This document shows positions 45,112 through 56,000 of a DNA stretch of 64,000 bases, piece by piece (positions within the stretch are counted from its first letter, which is position 1; each line of letters starts with the position of its first letter). The DNA comes from Allomyces macrogynus ATCC 38327 (lineage: Eukaryota; Blastocladiomycota; Blastocladiomycetes; Blastocladiales; Blastocladiaceae). The notes beneath the pieces were generated by a model. That model did no database searches. It was not told the DNA's origin and saw only the letters and a list, made by a program, of their open reading frames with translations. The stretch lies in NCBI GenBank assembly GCA_000151295.1, contig GG745366.1, positions 394,036 to 458,035 of the forward strand. Reading direction: 5' to 3'. Position numbers and translations under genes: made by a program.

Positions 45112-48100
45112 CTACGCGCATGGAGCAAGCACTTCCACAACTCCAATCATGTCACAAAGCTTGTGGAATGCAGGAGCAGCAAGCGGCTTGGTCAAAATGT
45201 CGGCAATCTGGTTCTCCATGTCCACGTGCTGCAGGTCAATTGCCTTCTTGGCAACTTGGTCCTGCAACCAGTGGGCGTGGATCTCAACATGTTTCAACGA
45301 GAGCAGGGCGTCCTTGGCGACACGCTCCACCAACTTGTTATCTTCCATGAGTGGCATCAGTCCATCCTGTTTGTACCCGAGCTCTTCCAGCAGTGCGCAT
45401 ATTGTAAGGATTGTGTCACCCACTAAGCTTGCCGACATGTACTCAGCAGCCATGGTTGACTTTGCCACAAGCATCTGCTTCTTTGAGCACCAGGCAACAG
45501 GGCTACTGCCAACCCATATCACAAAACCCGATGTCGACTTGCAGTCACCACGATCCTCGGCCCAATCGGCATCAGCAAACGCGTCAAGTTTCATATCCTT
45601 GCCCAAAAACTTGATGCCGAGGTTCGACGTGCCCAACAGGTACCCAACAAGCCACTTTGCGGCCTCGAGATGTAGCGTACCAGGTGCATAAATGAAGTGG
45701 CCAAGAATTGCAGTCGCAGCAGCAATGTCCGGCCGCATTTTGGTTGCCACAAAGAGCAGCAACCTGACAATGGTGAGGTACTCGGTTTTCACGACTGGAT
45801 CAATGATCTTGGGCAACTCGAGCAGCTCCTTGAAGTCGTTGGGTTGCATTGGGATCACCGGCCGCATCTTTTCAGGGATCTAGAACCGCTTGCCCATTGA
45901 CTTGATGTACTGGCTCTGGTCAAGGTAAATTGACCTGTCGTCGCTGTACGTAATCTTGCACCCAAGCAACCATGCCACATCGCCCAAGTCGTCACCTTGA
46001 ACTCGGACTTCAACTTGTCGACAATCCACTTGTGCAGCTCCTTGGTTGACACAACAATCGGCAAGTCGTTGACATAGACTCCAATGAAGATCACGCCCTT
46101 GCCCATCTTGTGCATGAACAGGCACTTGTCATACTTGGACTCCACGAATCCGAGTGAAATCAGGTAATCGGCCAAACGGCAGAACCACATGCGCGGGGCC
46201 TGCTTGGTGCCATACAGCACCTTAATGAGCATGCAGACCTTGTCTGAGTTCTTCTTGTCAACGAAGCCTGGTGGCTGCTCCATGAGCATGCGCTCCTTGA
46301 TGTAACTGTACAGGAAGGCTGTCTTGATGTTGAGCTGCAGTGGCTGGACCTTGAGATACGCGGCAAGCGACAGAATCAGACGTAGCGTGTCAAACAATGC
46401 AATGGGCGCAAACGTATCCATGTAATGCACGCCTGGAATGGCTGTGTATCCCTTGGCAACAAGTTGCGACTTGGTGCACACGGGCTTTCCGTCTGCCCCG
46501 AGTTTCCACTTGAAGATCCAACCGGAGTGCATCACCTTGTCGCCTGGGCAGCGGTTGACGAGCACCCATGTCCCATTCTTGATGAGCGAGTTGTACTCAT
46601 CAAATGTCGGCGTGCGCCAGTCCGGGTGTGCTAGCGCTTCCTCAACTGTCTTGGGTTCCCAAACTGCACCCTGGGCGCCGACTTGAGCTGCAGCAATGCA
46701 TGCAAGTACTGCACTTGCCAACTCAACAGACTTGCTGAGATCCGAGTCCGGGTGCGCACGTAGAAACAGTGTCGGCAAATCGAGATCGACAATTCCGGAC
46801 AGGGGCAAGCCTGAGTCAACGCCAGGGCCAGCTAGGGAACGAACAAGAGGGGCCGAAGCGTCAGTGCAATAACTATTCAACTGCAACACGCACACTTTCT
46901 CAACTGCATCAGCAACACGTTCGACACCCCATTTAGGTTCAGGATCCACCTCCCCCATGTCGGGCGTACTGCAGATGCGGGCAATGGCGTCGGGATCAAA
47001 ATGGCGAGTGACCTCAGGCTGTAGGCTGCGCAAATGGCGCAATTGCCGCATGATGGGCGCTTGAGCATCAGGTCCAAGAGCACCAACACCCCCATCGCCC
47101 ACTTCTGGTGCACTGGCGTGACGACCAGGCTCCCCCATGTCTGCAAGGGCCCCCATTAGTCCCCGGTCCACCTGCGGCAAACCGGGCCTCTCGCCAGCTT
47201 GCAGATTATTGCGCTCCAACACCGGACCCGACAGTGGGAGCTCGGCAATCAGGTTGACCACAGAAAGTTGATCTGGAACTGCCAGAGGCACTTGAACTTG
47301 ATCATGCCACGCACCATGCCCGATCTCCTCCTCAACAACTTCATCGCCACCAATGCCATCAACCACAGTTGATGGCACGTCCAGCAACCCCAAATCAACT
47401 TGCACGGGCGACCCAACCTTGACCTTGGCCGATGGCAACGTGCGAGGAGCACCAGCAACAACACGCGACTCTGCAACACAGAGCCACTCAGCAAACTTGA
47501 CATTGCGCGTGAAAAACACCTTCTGTCCATCCCACACGCAGTAGCCATCGCGCATGACCCACAGCAACTCGTCTACATAACCAACAATGCACACTGCCAC
47601 ACCTGCAGCGAATCTAGACACGCCCGGACGCACTTGTGTCATCTGAACAACAGCACCACCAAGTGAGCCCCACACCTTGCACTTCGACATGTTGGGTGAT
47701 GCGCCAAACACAACCTGGTATAATGAGCAACCACTGAGCAAGTCACTAGGCACATGGTTGTGCACATAGCACGCTGCATGCACACACTCTGGCCAGAGGG
47801 AATCTGGCGCCTTGGCGGCCGTCATGGCCGCACGCACCATCGACTTGAGCACACCCTGCGTCTGCTCGGCAAGCCCATTTGACTCTGGCGAGTTCGGAGA
47901 CGTTGTCGACAAGTGCATGTGATGTGAGAGCAGAGTCGAGTGTAAACTGTTGCCAATGAACTCGCCAACATGGTTGCTGTGCAGCTGGCCCACAGACACG
48001 CCAAAGAACAACTTGGCGTGCTTCAGCAAATCGAGAAACTGTGGTCGAAAGTCGTCCTTGCACTGGAGAAGCAGCACGAAGCACCAGCGTGAGTATTTAT

Positions 48101-49593
48101 CCGTGACTGTCGCAAAGTAGTTGACACCCCCCATGCCAACCGTCTTCATTGACACCAAATCAGTGTGGAGGACGCCAAATAGTCGATTCGCACACAAATG
48201 GCGCAGCGGATGTGGCTGGCTGCGCGCGTTGGCCACAAGACACGTCATGCACATGTGTAGCGGCTTGGCCACACCCACGTCGTCCTTGATACCATGTTCG
48301 AGTGTACACACGGCCGAAACGCGATCATGACCAACGTGAAAGAGTCGCGCGTGCCACAGCTCGGCGAGTGACACTTTCTTGACCGCATCGGCGACATGCG
48401 CACCAACAGGTCGCTTACCCCAAACGTCGAGCACCCGCGCGTCCTTGGTTGGTCCCTTCTCGCACACGCCTGGGACGATCCACGTATCCCCATGCCGCAC
48501 GCCCTTGGCGAGCAGATCTCCTGTCTCGCAATGCACGAACTGGACGTCTCGATCCCTGAAGATGACTCGCATAGCAGTCCGATCGTACAGCTCAGAGACT
48601 GAGACAAGCGTCTTGAAGCCGGGAATGTACCAGACTGGGTCGAGGTGAACAATGTTGCCCGAAGGCGTGTGGATGCGCATCGTGCTCTTACCAATCGGAC
48701 GGCACACGCGGTGGTCACCCAGTGAGACGAGGAACCCTTCGCCAGGCCGCATGTCGTTGAGCATAGCAAACAGCGACTTGTCGCCGCAAAAGTGCGCGCC
48801 AGCAGCCGAGTCGACTTTCGGGCTCTGTGCAAGACGTGCGCGCGCTGACAAAGGCATCAGCGCGTGCGCACGATGATGGTGAGGATCCGGTCCTTCATAA
48901 TTCGATGCATCGACATGAATGATGGGTGGGTACGTGCCGGGCGGCGTCACCATGCCCTGATGGCTTTGACGTTCAAGTCTCACGATTTCGGGGCAGAGGG
49001 CGACAATCGGGTAGTGCGCAAATCCGTCAAATTCAGCAGCACCAAAAACAACACCAGCGGCGTCCGCACCACGGGCAGAGGCCATCAAACGCTCATACTC
49101 GTCCACCGACAAATGCACCATTGCATGTTCGTCGCCGTCCTTGGCCATAACATTCGCGCCCTTCTTTTTGCGCCAGTTCGTGGTTTTAGCGCCGTTCTTG
49201 CACTGGTGGTCCCGGTTCGGGCAGAAGCGCACATATTGACCAATCTTGCCACAGTTGTGACAGGCGTTCGTGTCCTTGCGCTTCGTCACAACAAGCGCCT
49301 GCGTCTCAGTCCCAGAGCTGCGTTCTAGCTGGTCGGCAGCCCCCTCGAGAATCGTCTGTAATTCGACGAGCGCCATTTCCTCATAGCACTCACCCAATGA
49401 GAGCACCATTGGCGAATACTCGGGTGGCAGCGAGGAGAGCAGTGCGAGGACCAAGAACGAGTCGGCAAAGTCGGTGCGCAGGTGCGAGGATGACTTGGCA
49501 CGTTCATGGTGCCGAATCACGTCAAAACGGCGTTGGAAATTGGCAACGTGCTCACGAACCGCTGCAGCACCAGAGCCCGACATGGGCTTTGTG
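45112..49593 (-). pseudogene. Copia gag-pol of A', truncated and defective
   Basis: Open from mid-gag ('KPMSGSGAAAVREHV') to about 46000, then a one-base deletion near 45986-45999 moves the frame, then a TAG (45880-45882) interrupts before the terminal part that ends at 45112. Domains in order: C-terminal gag with zinc knuckle (CHNCGKIGQYVRFC), protease-like 'VDSAAGAHF', integrase HHCC ('HARLFHVGHDR', 'CMTCLVAN') and DDE core ('LHSNHVGEFIG', 'NSPESNGLAEQTQG'), reverse transcriptase and RNase H ('DADWAEDRGD'). Damage: the integrase second Asp is Asn (HSNH for HSDH), and the RT box reads YVNDL (46065-46076) rather than YVDDL. So A' cannot encode active RT or integrase. Confidence 0.88.
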
Positions 49594-49780
49594 TGTCGAA
49601 GTATTCGTCTCGCATTTGTGTTTCTTGTTTTTTGTCTTCCCTCATTGTTTCCTTGTTGGAGCTGTTCGAGTTGGATTCTTGTGTAAATGATGGTGGCAAC
49701 CTAGGTTATGGTTGCCACCACCGCTGAAGTGCAGAGTGCACACACCAAATGCATTCCTTCTCCCGCTCAACCTTGCGAAA
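49594..49780 (+). repeat. Copia LTR1 (187 bp)
   Basis: Starts TGTCGAAG, ends CTTGCGAAA. Leftmost of four plus-strand LTRs. Its left side is A' gag, with no polypurine tract. Confidence 0.9.
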
Positions 49781-49794
49781 GGTTATGAGCCCTG
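49781..49794 (+). promoter_or_regulatory. Primer-binding site, matches initiator tRNA-Met anticodon arm
   Basis: GGTTATGAGCCCTG directly after LTR1 is the reverse complement of the anticodon arm of eukaryotic initiator tRNA-Met (known yeast arm CAGGGCUCAUAACCCUG). This is the half-tRNA priming mode known for copia and Ty5. The same site follows LTR2, LTR3 and LTR5. Confidence 0.8.
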
Positions 49795-50070
49795 AGCGCA
49801 TCCCAAGCGCTCACGGACCGAACGAACGCTGCTGTTATCCTCGTCGTGGACCCGCTGCTGCTGTGCTCGCCGATTTCTGCGAGAAACGGACCGATTTGAC
49901 CGACCGACCGAGTAGGGGCCACGCTGGACCCATCCGTCACCACGACGACGACGACGACAACCGAAACTCGAACCACCACCACCCGAAACGTGCTGCATCC
50001 GCTCGAGACAGTGCGACGCCGATTTTTTCGACTCGATTTCGACGATTTTTGCCAACTTTCGACCTGCACC

Positions 50071-50829
50071 ATGACCGTCACCATGACCTCGTCTGTCTCG
50101 GTCAAGACGCCGATCTCCGGCCAACCAGCAACAATTGAGATGCTCAAGGCCGATGGCTCGAACTGGCCGACGTTTGCCGACCGTTTTCTCGGTTTTTTGA
50201 CCGCCGACCAGCTCGAAGACCTGCTCGAACTCAAGTCCTTCAAGATTTTGGTTGACGCCGATTTTGAGGTCGTGTCACTGCAACAGCAAGAGGAAATGAC
50301 GGACGCGCAATTCAAGAAACTCATTGAGCTCGACTCGGACGTCAAGTTTGTTGCCGATGCGATCTTTTGGAACGGTCCCGCGGGTGCTGAACGCAAGAAG
50401 TGCATGGCCCACAACAGCTACAAGGCCAAGTCGTGCATCCGGAGCATCATCAAGGTCGTTTTGCCGTCTGCCATTGCGTCTGAACTCCTGCCGGTCTTCT
50501 CGGACGCCACCTGTGTCGCTGATGCGTGGGCGCTGCTGCGTGCTCGTTTTGACAAGCGTTCCGTGCAAGCTCATCTCGCCAATGTCAAGGGGCTGTTCAC
50601 AAAGCCCATGTCGGGCTCTGGTGCTGCTGCGGTTTGCGAGCACATTGTCAATTTGCAATGCCGTTTTGACGTGATTCGGCGCCATGAACGTGCCAAGTCG
50701 TCCTTGCATCTGTGTACCAACTTTGCCAACTCGTTCTTCGTCCTCCCTTCCACCAACCACGTTTACGGCCACTTGTCTCGATCCACCAATGTTCAGCGAC
50801 CTGGCCCCACGACTTCTCCGCATTCATGA
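50071..50829 (+). CDS. Truncated copia Gag of element C
   Basis: 252 codons from the ATG at 50071. Residues 1-~224 match Gag of element B, including 'GSNWPTFADRFLGFLTADQL' and 'SYKAKSCIRSIIKVVLPSAI', with no internal stop, unlike B and E. Downstream of about 50743 the frame runs into the gypsy-derived segment in the wrong phase, adding about 28 unrelated residues. The Gag zinc knuckle is therefore absent. Could still act as an assembly subunit in trans; no evidence of expression. Confidence 0.7.
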   Translation: MTVTMTSSVSVKTPISGQPATIEMLKADGSNWPTFADRFLGFLTADQLEDLLELKSFKILVDADFEVVSLQQQEEMTDAQFKKLIELDSDVKFVADAIFWNGPAGAERKKCMAHNSYKAKSCIRSIIKVVLPSAIASELLPVFSDATCVADAWALLRARFDKRSVQAHLANVKGLFTKPMSGSGAAAVCEHIVNLQCRFDVIRRHERAKSSLHLCTNFANSFFVLPSTNHVYGHLSRSTNVQRPGPTTSPHS

Positions 50830-51080
50830 TGCCATCTTGGACTCGCAGCAGCGCATGCTGCAACACAATCCTTGAAACCAAGCAGCTGTTTGGCAACCAC
50901 GAATCGGCGATTTCGTCATGCTCAATGCACGCAACATGAACGCCGATACTGCTGGACTCCCAGTCACAGCCAAGCTCCAGCCATCGTATATCGGACTGTT
51001 CAAGGTCATTGCACAACGCTCGCCTGTGAGCTTCCAGCTCGAACTACCGGATCGCATGGTTGCCAACTGTGTTCACGATG
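50744..51080 (+). pseudogene. Ty3/gypsy integrase C-terminal fragment in element C
   Basis: In the +1 frame relative to gag the sequence reads 'PRLLRIHDAILDSQQRMLQH', a TGA, then 'IGDFVMLNARNMN', 'KLQPSYIGLFKVI' and 'SPVSFQLELPDRM'. That is the integrase C-terminal GPY/F-type module of gypsy elements (PSYIGLFKV in place of KYxGPFKV). It stops exactly at LTR2, so the integrase end and any chromodomain are cut off. Confidence 0.82.
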
Positions 51081-51267
51081 TGTCGAAGTGTTCGTCTCGC
51101 ATTTGTGTTTCTTGTTTTTTGTCTTCCCTCATTGTTTCCTTGTTGGAGCTGTTCGAGTTGGATTCTTGTGTAAATGATGGTGGCAACCTAGGTTATGGTT
51201 GCCACCACCGCTGAAGTGCAGAGTGCACACACCAAATGCATTCCTTCTCCCGCTCAACCTTGCGAAG
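51081..51267 (+). repeat. Copia LTR2 (187 bp), shared by C and D
   Basis: Same sequence as LTR1 and LTR3 with a few differences; final base is G instead of A, which lengthens the adjacent primer-site match to 15 nt. Primer-binding site at 51268-51281. Confidence 0.9.
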
Positions 51268-51560
51268 GGTTATGAGCCCTGAGCGCATCCCAAGCGCTCA
51301 CGGACCGAACGAACGCTGGCTGTTATCCTCGTCGTGGACCCGCTGCTGCTGTGCTCGCCGATTTCTGCGAGAAACGGACCGATTTTGACCAACCGACCGA
51401 GTAGGGGGCCACGCTTGACCCATCCGTCACTACGACGACGACGACGACAGCCGAAACTCGAACCAACTCCACCCGAAACGTGCTGCATCCGTCGAGACAG
51501 ATGCGACGCCGATTTTTTCGACTCGATTTCGACGATTTTTGCCAACTTTCGACCTGCACC

Positions 51561-52319
51561 ATGACCGTCACCATGACCTCGTCTGTCTCGGTCAAGACGC
51601 CGATCTCCGGCCAACCAGCAACAATTGAGATGCTCAAGGCCGATGGCTCGAACTGGCCGACGTTTGCCGACCGTTTTCTCGGTTTTTTGACCGCCGACCA
51701 GCTCGAAGACCTGCTCGAACTCAAGTCCTTCAAGATTTTGGTTGACGCCGATTTTGAGGTCGTGTCACTGCAACAGCAAGAGGAAATGACGGACGCGCAA
51801 TTCAAGAAACTCATTGAGCTCGACTCGGACGTCAAGTTTGTTGCCGATGCGATCTTTTGGAACGGTCCCGCGGGTGCTGAACGCAAGAAGTGCATGGCCC
51901 ACAACAGCTACAAGGCCAAGTCGTGCATCCGGAGCATCATCAAGGTCGTTTTGCCGTCTGCCATTGCGTCTGAACTCCTGCCGGTCTTCTCGGACGCCAC
52001 CTGTGTCGCTGATGCGTGGGCGCTGCTGCGTGCTCGTTTTGACAAGCGTTCCGTGCAAGCTCATCTCGCCAATGTCAAGGGGCTGTTCACAAAGCCCATG
52101 TCGGGCTCTGGTGCTGCTGCGGTTTGCGAGCACATTGCCAATTTGCAACGCCGTTTTGACGTGATTCGGCGCCATGAACGTGCCAAGTCGTCCTTGCATC
52201 TGTGTACCAACTTTGCCAACTCGTTCTTCGTCCTCCCTTCCACCAACCACGTTTACGGCCACTTGTCTCGATCCACCGATGTTCAGCGACCTGGCCCCAC
52301 GACTTCTCCGCATTCATGA
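51561..52319 (+). CDS. Truncated copia Gag of element D
   Basis: 252 codons, same start, length and out-of-phase tail as in element C, with a few substitutions. No internal stop. The zinc knuckle and all Pol domains are missing. Confidence 0.7.
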   Translation: MTVTMTSSVSVKTPISGQPATIEMLKADGSNWPTFADRFLGFLTADQLEDLLELKSFKILVDADFEVVSLQQQEEMTDAQFKKLIELDSDVKFVADAIFWNGPAGAERKKCMAHNSYKAKSCIRSIIKVVLPSAIASELLPVFSDATCVADAWALLRARFDKRSVQAHLANVKGLFTKPMSGSGAAAVCEHIANLQRRFDVIRRHERAKSSLHLCTNFANSFFVLPSTNHVYGHLSRSTDVQRPGPTTSPHS

Positions 52320-52570
52320 TGCCATCTTGGACTCGCAGCAGCGCATGCTGCAACACAATCCTTGAAACCAAGCAGCTGTTTGGCAACCACGAATCGGCGA
52401 TTTCGTCATGCTCAATGCACGCAACATGAACGCCGATACTGCTGGACTCCCAGTCACAGCCAAGCTCCAGCCATCGTATATCGGACTGTTCAAGGTCATT
52501 GCACAACGCTCGCCTGTGAGCTTCCAGCTCGAACTACCGGATCGCATGGTTGCCAACTGTGTTCACGATG
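52234..52570 (+). pseudogene. Ty3/gypsy integrase C-terminal fragment in element D
   Basis: Same segment and same TGA as in element C, ending at LTR3. Again +1 relative to gag. Confidence 0.82.
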
Positions 52571-52757
52571 TGTCGAAGTGTTCGTCTCGCATTTGTGATT
52601 CTTGTTTTTTGTCTTCCCTCATTGTTTCCTTGTTGGAGCTGTTCGAGTTGGATTCTTGTGTAAATGATGGTGGCAACCTAGGTTATGGTTGCCACCACCG
52701 CTGAAGTGCAGAGTGCACACACCAAATGCATTCCTTCTCCCGCTCAACCTTGCGAAA
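52571..52757 (+). repeat. Copia LTR3 (187 bp), shared by D and B
   Basis: Starts TGTCGAAG and ends CTTGCGAAA. Acts as right LTR of D and 5' LTR of B. Primer-binding site at 52758-52771. Confidence 0.9.
52668..52697 (+). other. Perfect 11-bp hairpin inside the copia LTR
   Basis: TGGTGGCAACC, eight-base loop TAGGTTAT, GGTTGCCACCA. Present at the same place in all six LTR copies of the window (for LTR0 at 44963-44992), with the loop also unchanged. May be an RNA structure of the LTR transcript. Confidence 0.85.
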
Positions 52758-53047
52758 GGTTATGAGCCCTGAGCGCATCCCAAGCGCTCACGGACCGAAC
52801 GAACGCTGCTGTTATCCTCGTCGTGGACCCGCTGCTGCTGTGCTCGCCGATTTCTGCGAGAAACGGACCGATTTGACCGACCGACCGAGTAGGGGCCACG
52901 CTGGACCCATCCGTCACCACGACGACGACGACGACAACCGAAACTCGAACCACCACCACCCGAAACGTGCTGCATCCGCTCGAGACAGCGCGACGCCGAT
53001 TTTTTCGACTCGATTTCGACGATTTTTGCCAACTTTCGACCTGCACC

Positions 53048-56000
53048 ATGACCGTCACCATGACCTCGTCTGTCTCGGTCAAGACGCCGATCTCCGGCCA
53101 ACCAGCAACAATTGAGATGCTCAAGGCCGATGGCACGAACTGGCCGACGTTTGCTGACCGTTTTCTCGGTTTTTTGACCGCCGACCAGCTCGAAGACCTG
53201 CTCGAACTCAAGTCCTTCAAGATTTTGGTTGACGCCAATTTCGAGGTCGTGTCACTGCAACAGCAAGAGGAAATGACGGACGCGCAATTCAAGAAACTCA
53301 TTGAGCTCGACTCGGACGTCAAGTTTGTTGCCAATGCGCTCTATTGGAACGGCCTGGTGGCTGCCGAACGCAAGAAATGCATGGCCCACAACAGCTACAA
53401 GGCCAAGTCGTGCATCTGGAGCATCATCAAGGTCGTTTTGCTGTCTGCCATCGTGTCCTAACTCCTGCTGGTCTTCTCGGACGCCACCTGTGTCGCCAAT
53501 GTGTGGGCGCTGCTGCGCGCTCGTTTTGACAAGCGTTCCGCGCAAGCTCATCTCGCCAATGTCAAGGGGCTGTTCACGAAGCCCATGTCGGGCTCTGGTG
53601 CTGCAGCGGTTCGTGAGCATGTTGCCGATTTCCAACGCCGTTTTGACGTGATTCGGCGCCATGAACGTGCCAAGTCGTCCTCGCACCTGCGCACCGACTT
53701 TGCCGACTCGTTCTTGGTCCTCGCACTGCTCTCCTCGCTGCCGCCCGAGTATTTGCCAATGGTGCTCTCATTGGATGAGTGCTATGAGGAAATGGCGCTC
53801 GTCGAATTACAGACGATTCTCGAGGGGGCTGCCGACCAGCTAGAACGCAGCTCTGGGACTGAGACGCAGGCGCTTGTTGTGACGAAGCGCAAGGACACGA
53901 ACGCCTGTCACAACTGTGGCAAGATTGGTCAATATGTGCGCTTCTGCCCGAACCGGGACCACCAGTGCAAGAACGGCGCTAAAACCACGAACTGGCGCAA
54001 AAAGAAGGGCGCGAATGTTATGGCCAAGGACGGCGACGAACATGCAATGGTGCATTTGTCGGTGGACGAGTATGAGCGTTTGATGGCCTCTGCCCGTGGT
54101 GCGGACGCCGCTGGTGTTGTTTTTGGTGCTGCTGAATTTGACGGATTTGCGCACTACCCGATTGTCGCCCTTTGCCCCGAAATCGTGAGACTTGAACGTC
54201 AAAGCCATCAGGGCATGGCGACGCCGCCCGGCACGTACCCACCCATCATTCATGTCGATGCATCGAATTATGAAGGACCGGATCCTCACCATCATCGTGC
54301 GCACGCGCTGATGCCTTTGTCAGCGCGCGCACGTCTTGCACAGAGCCCGAAAGTCGACTCGGCTGCTGGCGCGCACTTTTGCGGCGACAAGTCGCTGTTT
54401 GCTATGCTCAACGACATGCGGCCTGGCGAAGGGTTCCTCGTCTCACTGGGTGACCACCGCGTGTGCCGTCCGATTGGTAAGAGCACGATGCGCATCCACA
54501 CGCCTTCGGGCAACATTGTTCACCTCGACCCAGTCTGGTACATTCCCGGCTTCAAGACGCTTGTCTCAGTCTCTGAGCTGTACGATCGGACTGCTATGCG
54601 AGTCATCTTCAGGGATCGAGACGTCCAGTTCGTGCATTGCGAGACAGGAGATCTGCTCGCCAAGGGCGTGCGGCATGGGGATACGTGGATCGTCCCAGGC
54701 GTGTGCGAGAAGGGACCAACCAAGGACGCGCGGGTGCTCGACGTTTGGGGTAAGCGACCTGTTGGTGCGCATGTCGCCGATGCGGTCAAGAAAGTGTCAC
54801 TCGCCGAGCTGTGGCACGCGCGACTCTTTCACGTTGGTCATGATCGCGTTTCGGCCGTGTGTACACTCGAACATGGTATCAAGGACGACGTGGGTGTGGC
54901 CAAGCCGCTACACGAGTGTATGACGTGTCTTGTGGCCAACGCGCGCAGCCAGCCGCATCCGCTGCGCCATTTGCGTGCGAATCGACTATTTGGCGTCCTC
55001 CACGCTGATTTGGTGTCGATGAAGACGGTCGGCATGGGGGGTGTCAACTACTTTGCGACGGTCACAGACGAGTACTCACGCTGGTGCTTCGTGCTGCTTC
55101 TCTGGCGCAAGGGCGACTTTGGACCGCAGTTTCTCGATTTGCTGAAGCACGCCGAGTCGTTCTTTGGCGTGTCTGCGGGCCGGCTGCACAGCGACCATGG
55201 TGGCGAGTTCATTGGCAACAGTTTACGCTCAATTCTGCTCTTGCGTCGCATGCACTTGTCGACAACGTCTCCGAACTCGCCAGAGTCAAATGGGCTTGCC
55301 GAGCGGACGCAGGGTGTGCTCAAGTCGATGGTGCGTGCGGCCATGACAGCCGCCAAGGCGCCGGATTTCCTCTGGCCAGAGTGTGTGCGTGTGGCGTGCT
55401 CTGTGCGCAACCGTGTGCCAAGTGACTCGCTCGGTGGTCGCTCGCCATACCAGGTTGTTTTCGGGGCGTCACCCAACATGTCGAAGTGCAAGGTGTGGGG
55501 CTCGCTTGGTGGCACTGTTGTTCCGACGACGCAAGTGCGTCAGGGCGCGTCCGGATTCGCTGCAGGTGTGGCAGTGCGCATGGTTGGCTATGGAGACGAG
55601 TTGCCGTGGGTCACGCGCGACGGCTACCGCGTGTGGGACGGACAGAAGGTGTTTGTCACGCGCGATGTCAAGTTTGCCGAGCGGCTCTGTGTTGCTGAGT
55701 CGCGTGTTGTTGCTGGTGCTCCTCGCACGTTGCCGTCGGCCAAGGTCAAGGTTGGGTCGCCCGTGCGAGTTGATTTGGGGTCGCTGGACGTGCCGTCGAC
55801 TGTGGTCGATGGCGTTGGTGGCGATGAAGTTGTTGATGAGGAGATCGGGCGTGGTGCGCGGCGCGGTCGTCAGGCCGATGCGCCAGAAGTGAGCGATGGG
55901 GGTGTTGGTGCTCTTCGACCTGATGCTCAAGCGCCCGTCGCGCGGCGATCGCGCCGTTTGCGCGGCCTACAGCCCGAGGTCGCTCGCCGTTTTGATCCCG

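Larger units (their letters stand above)
44903..49593 (-). mobile_element. Copia element A', 5'-truncated, minus strand
   Basis: Sense runs right to left. It keeps the 3' LTR (44903-45090), the polypurine tract (complement of 45091-45099) and gag-pol from mid-gag onward. The 5' LTR, leader and roughly the first 170 gag codons are missing. At 49593/49594 mid-gag is joined directly to the outer end of LTR1 of the opposite-strand array. It is clearly the same family as element B but diverged by many substitutions, one frameshift, and loss of a catalytic residue. Confidence 0.88.
49594..51267 (+). mobile_element. Non-autonomous chimeric element C (copia ends, gypsy integrase tail)
   Basis: LTR1, leader, 5' half of copia gag, then about 340 bp from a Ty3/gypsy pol gene, then LTR2. 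No protease, RT or RNase H. No polypurine tract precedes LTR2: the gypsy sequence abuts it. LTR2 also serves as left LTR of element D. Confidence 0.85.
51081..52757 (+). mobile_element. Non-autonomous chimeric element D, near-duplicate of C
   Basis: Same structure as C: LTR2, leader, partial copia gag, gypsy integrase fragment, LTR3. The gag and gypsy parts differ from C at only a handful of bases by eye (for example near 52138-52150 and 52279), while the leader has a few small indels. The shared breakpoint shows C and D are copies of one chimera, not independent events. Confidence 0.86.

Noticed and set aside
48864..49328. 154-residue plus-strand frame in A', mirrored at 53840-54304 in B
   Set aside because: It is the complement of the gag-pol coding strand and recurs only because the elements are homologous.
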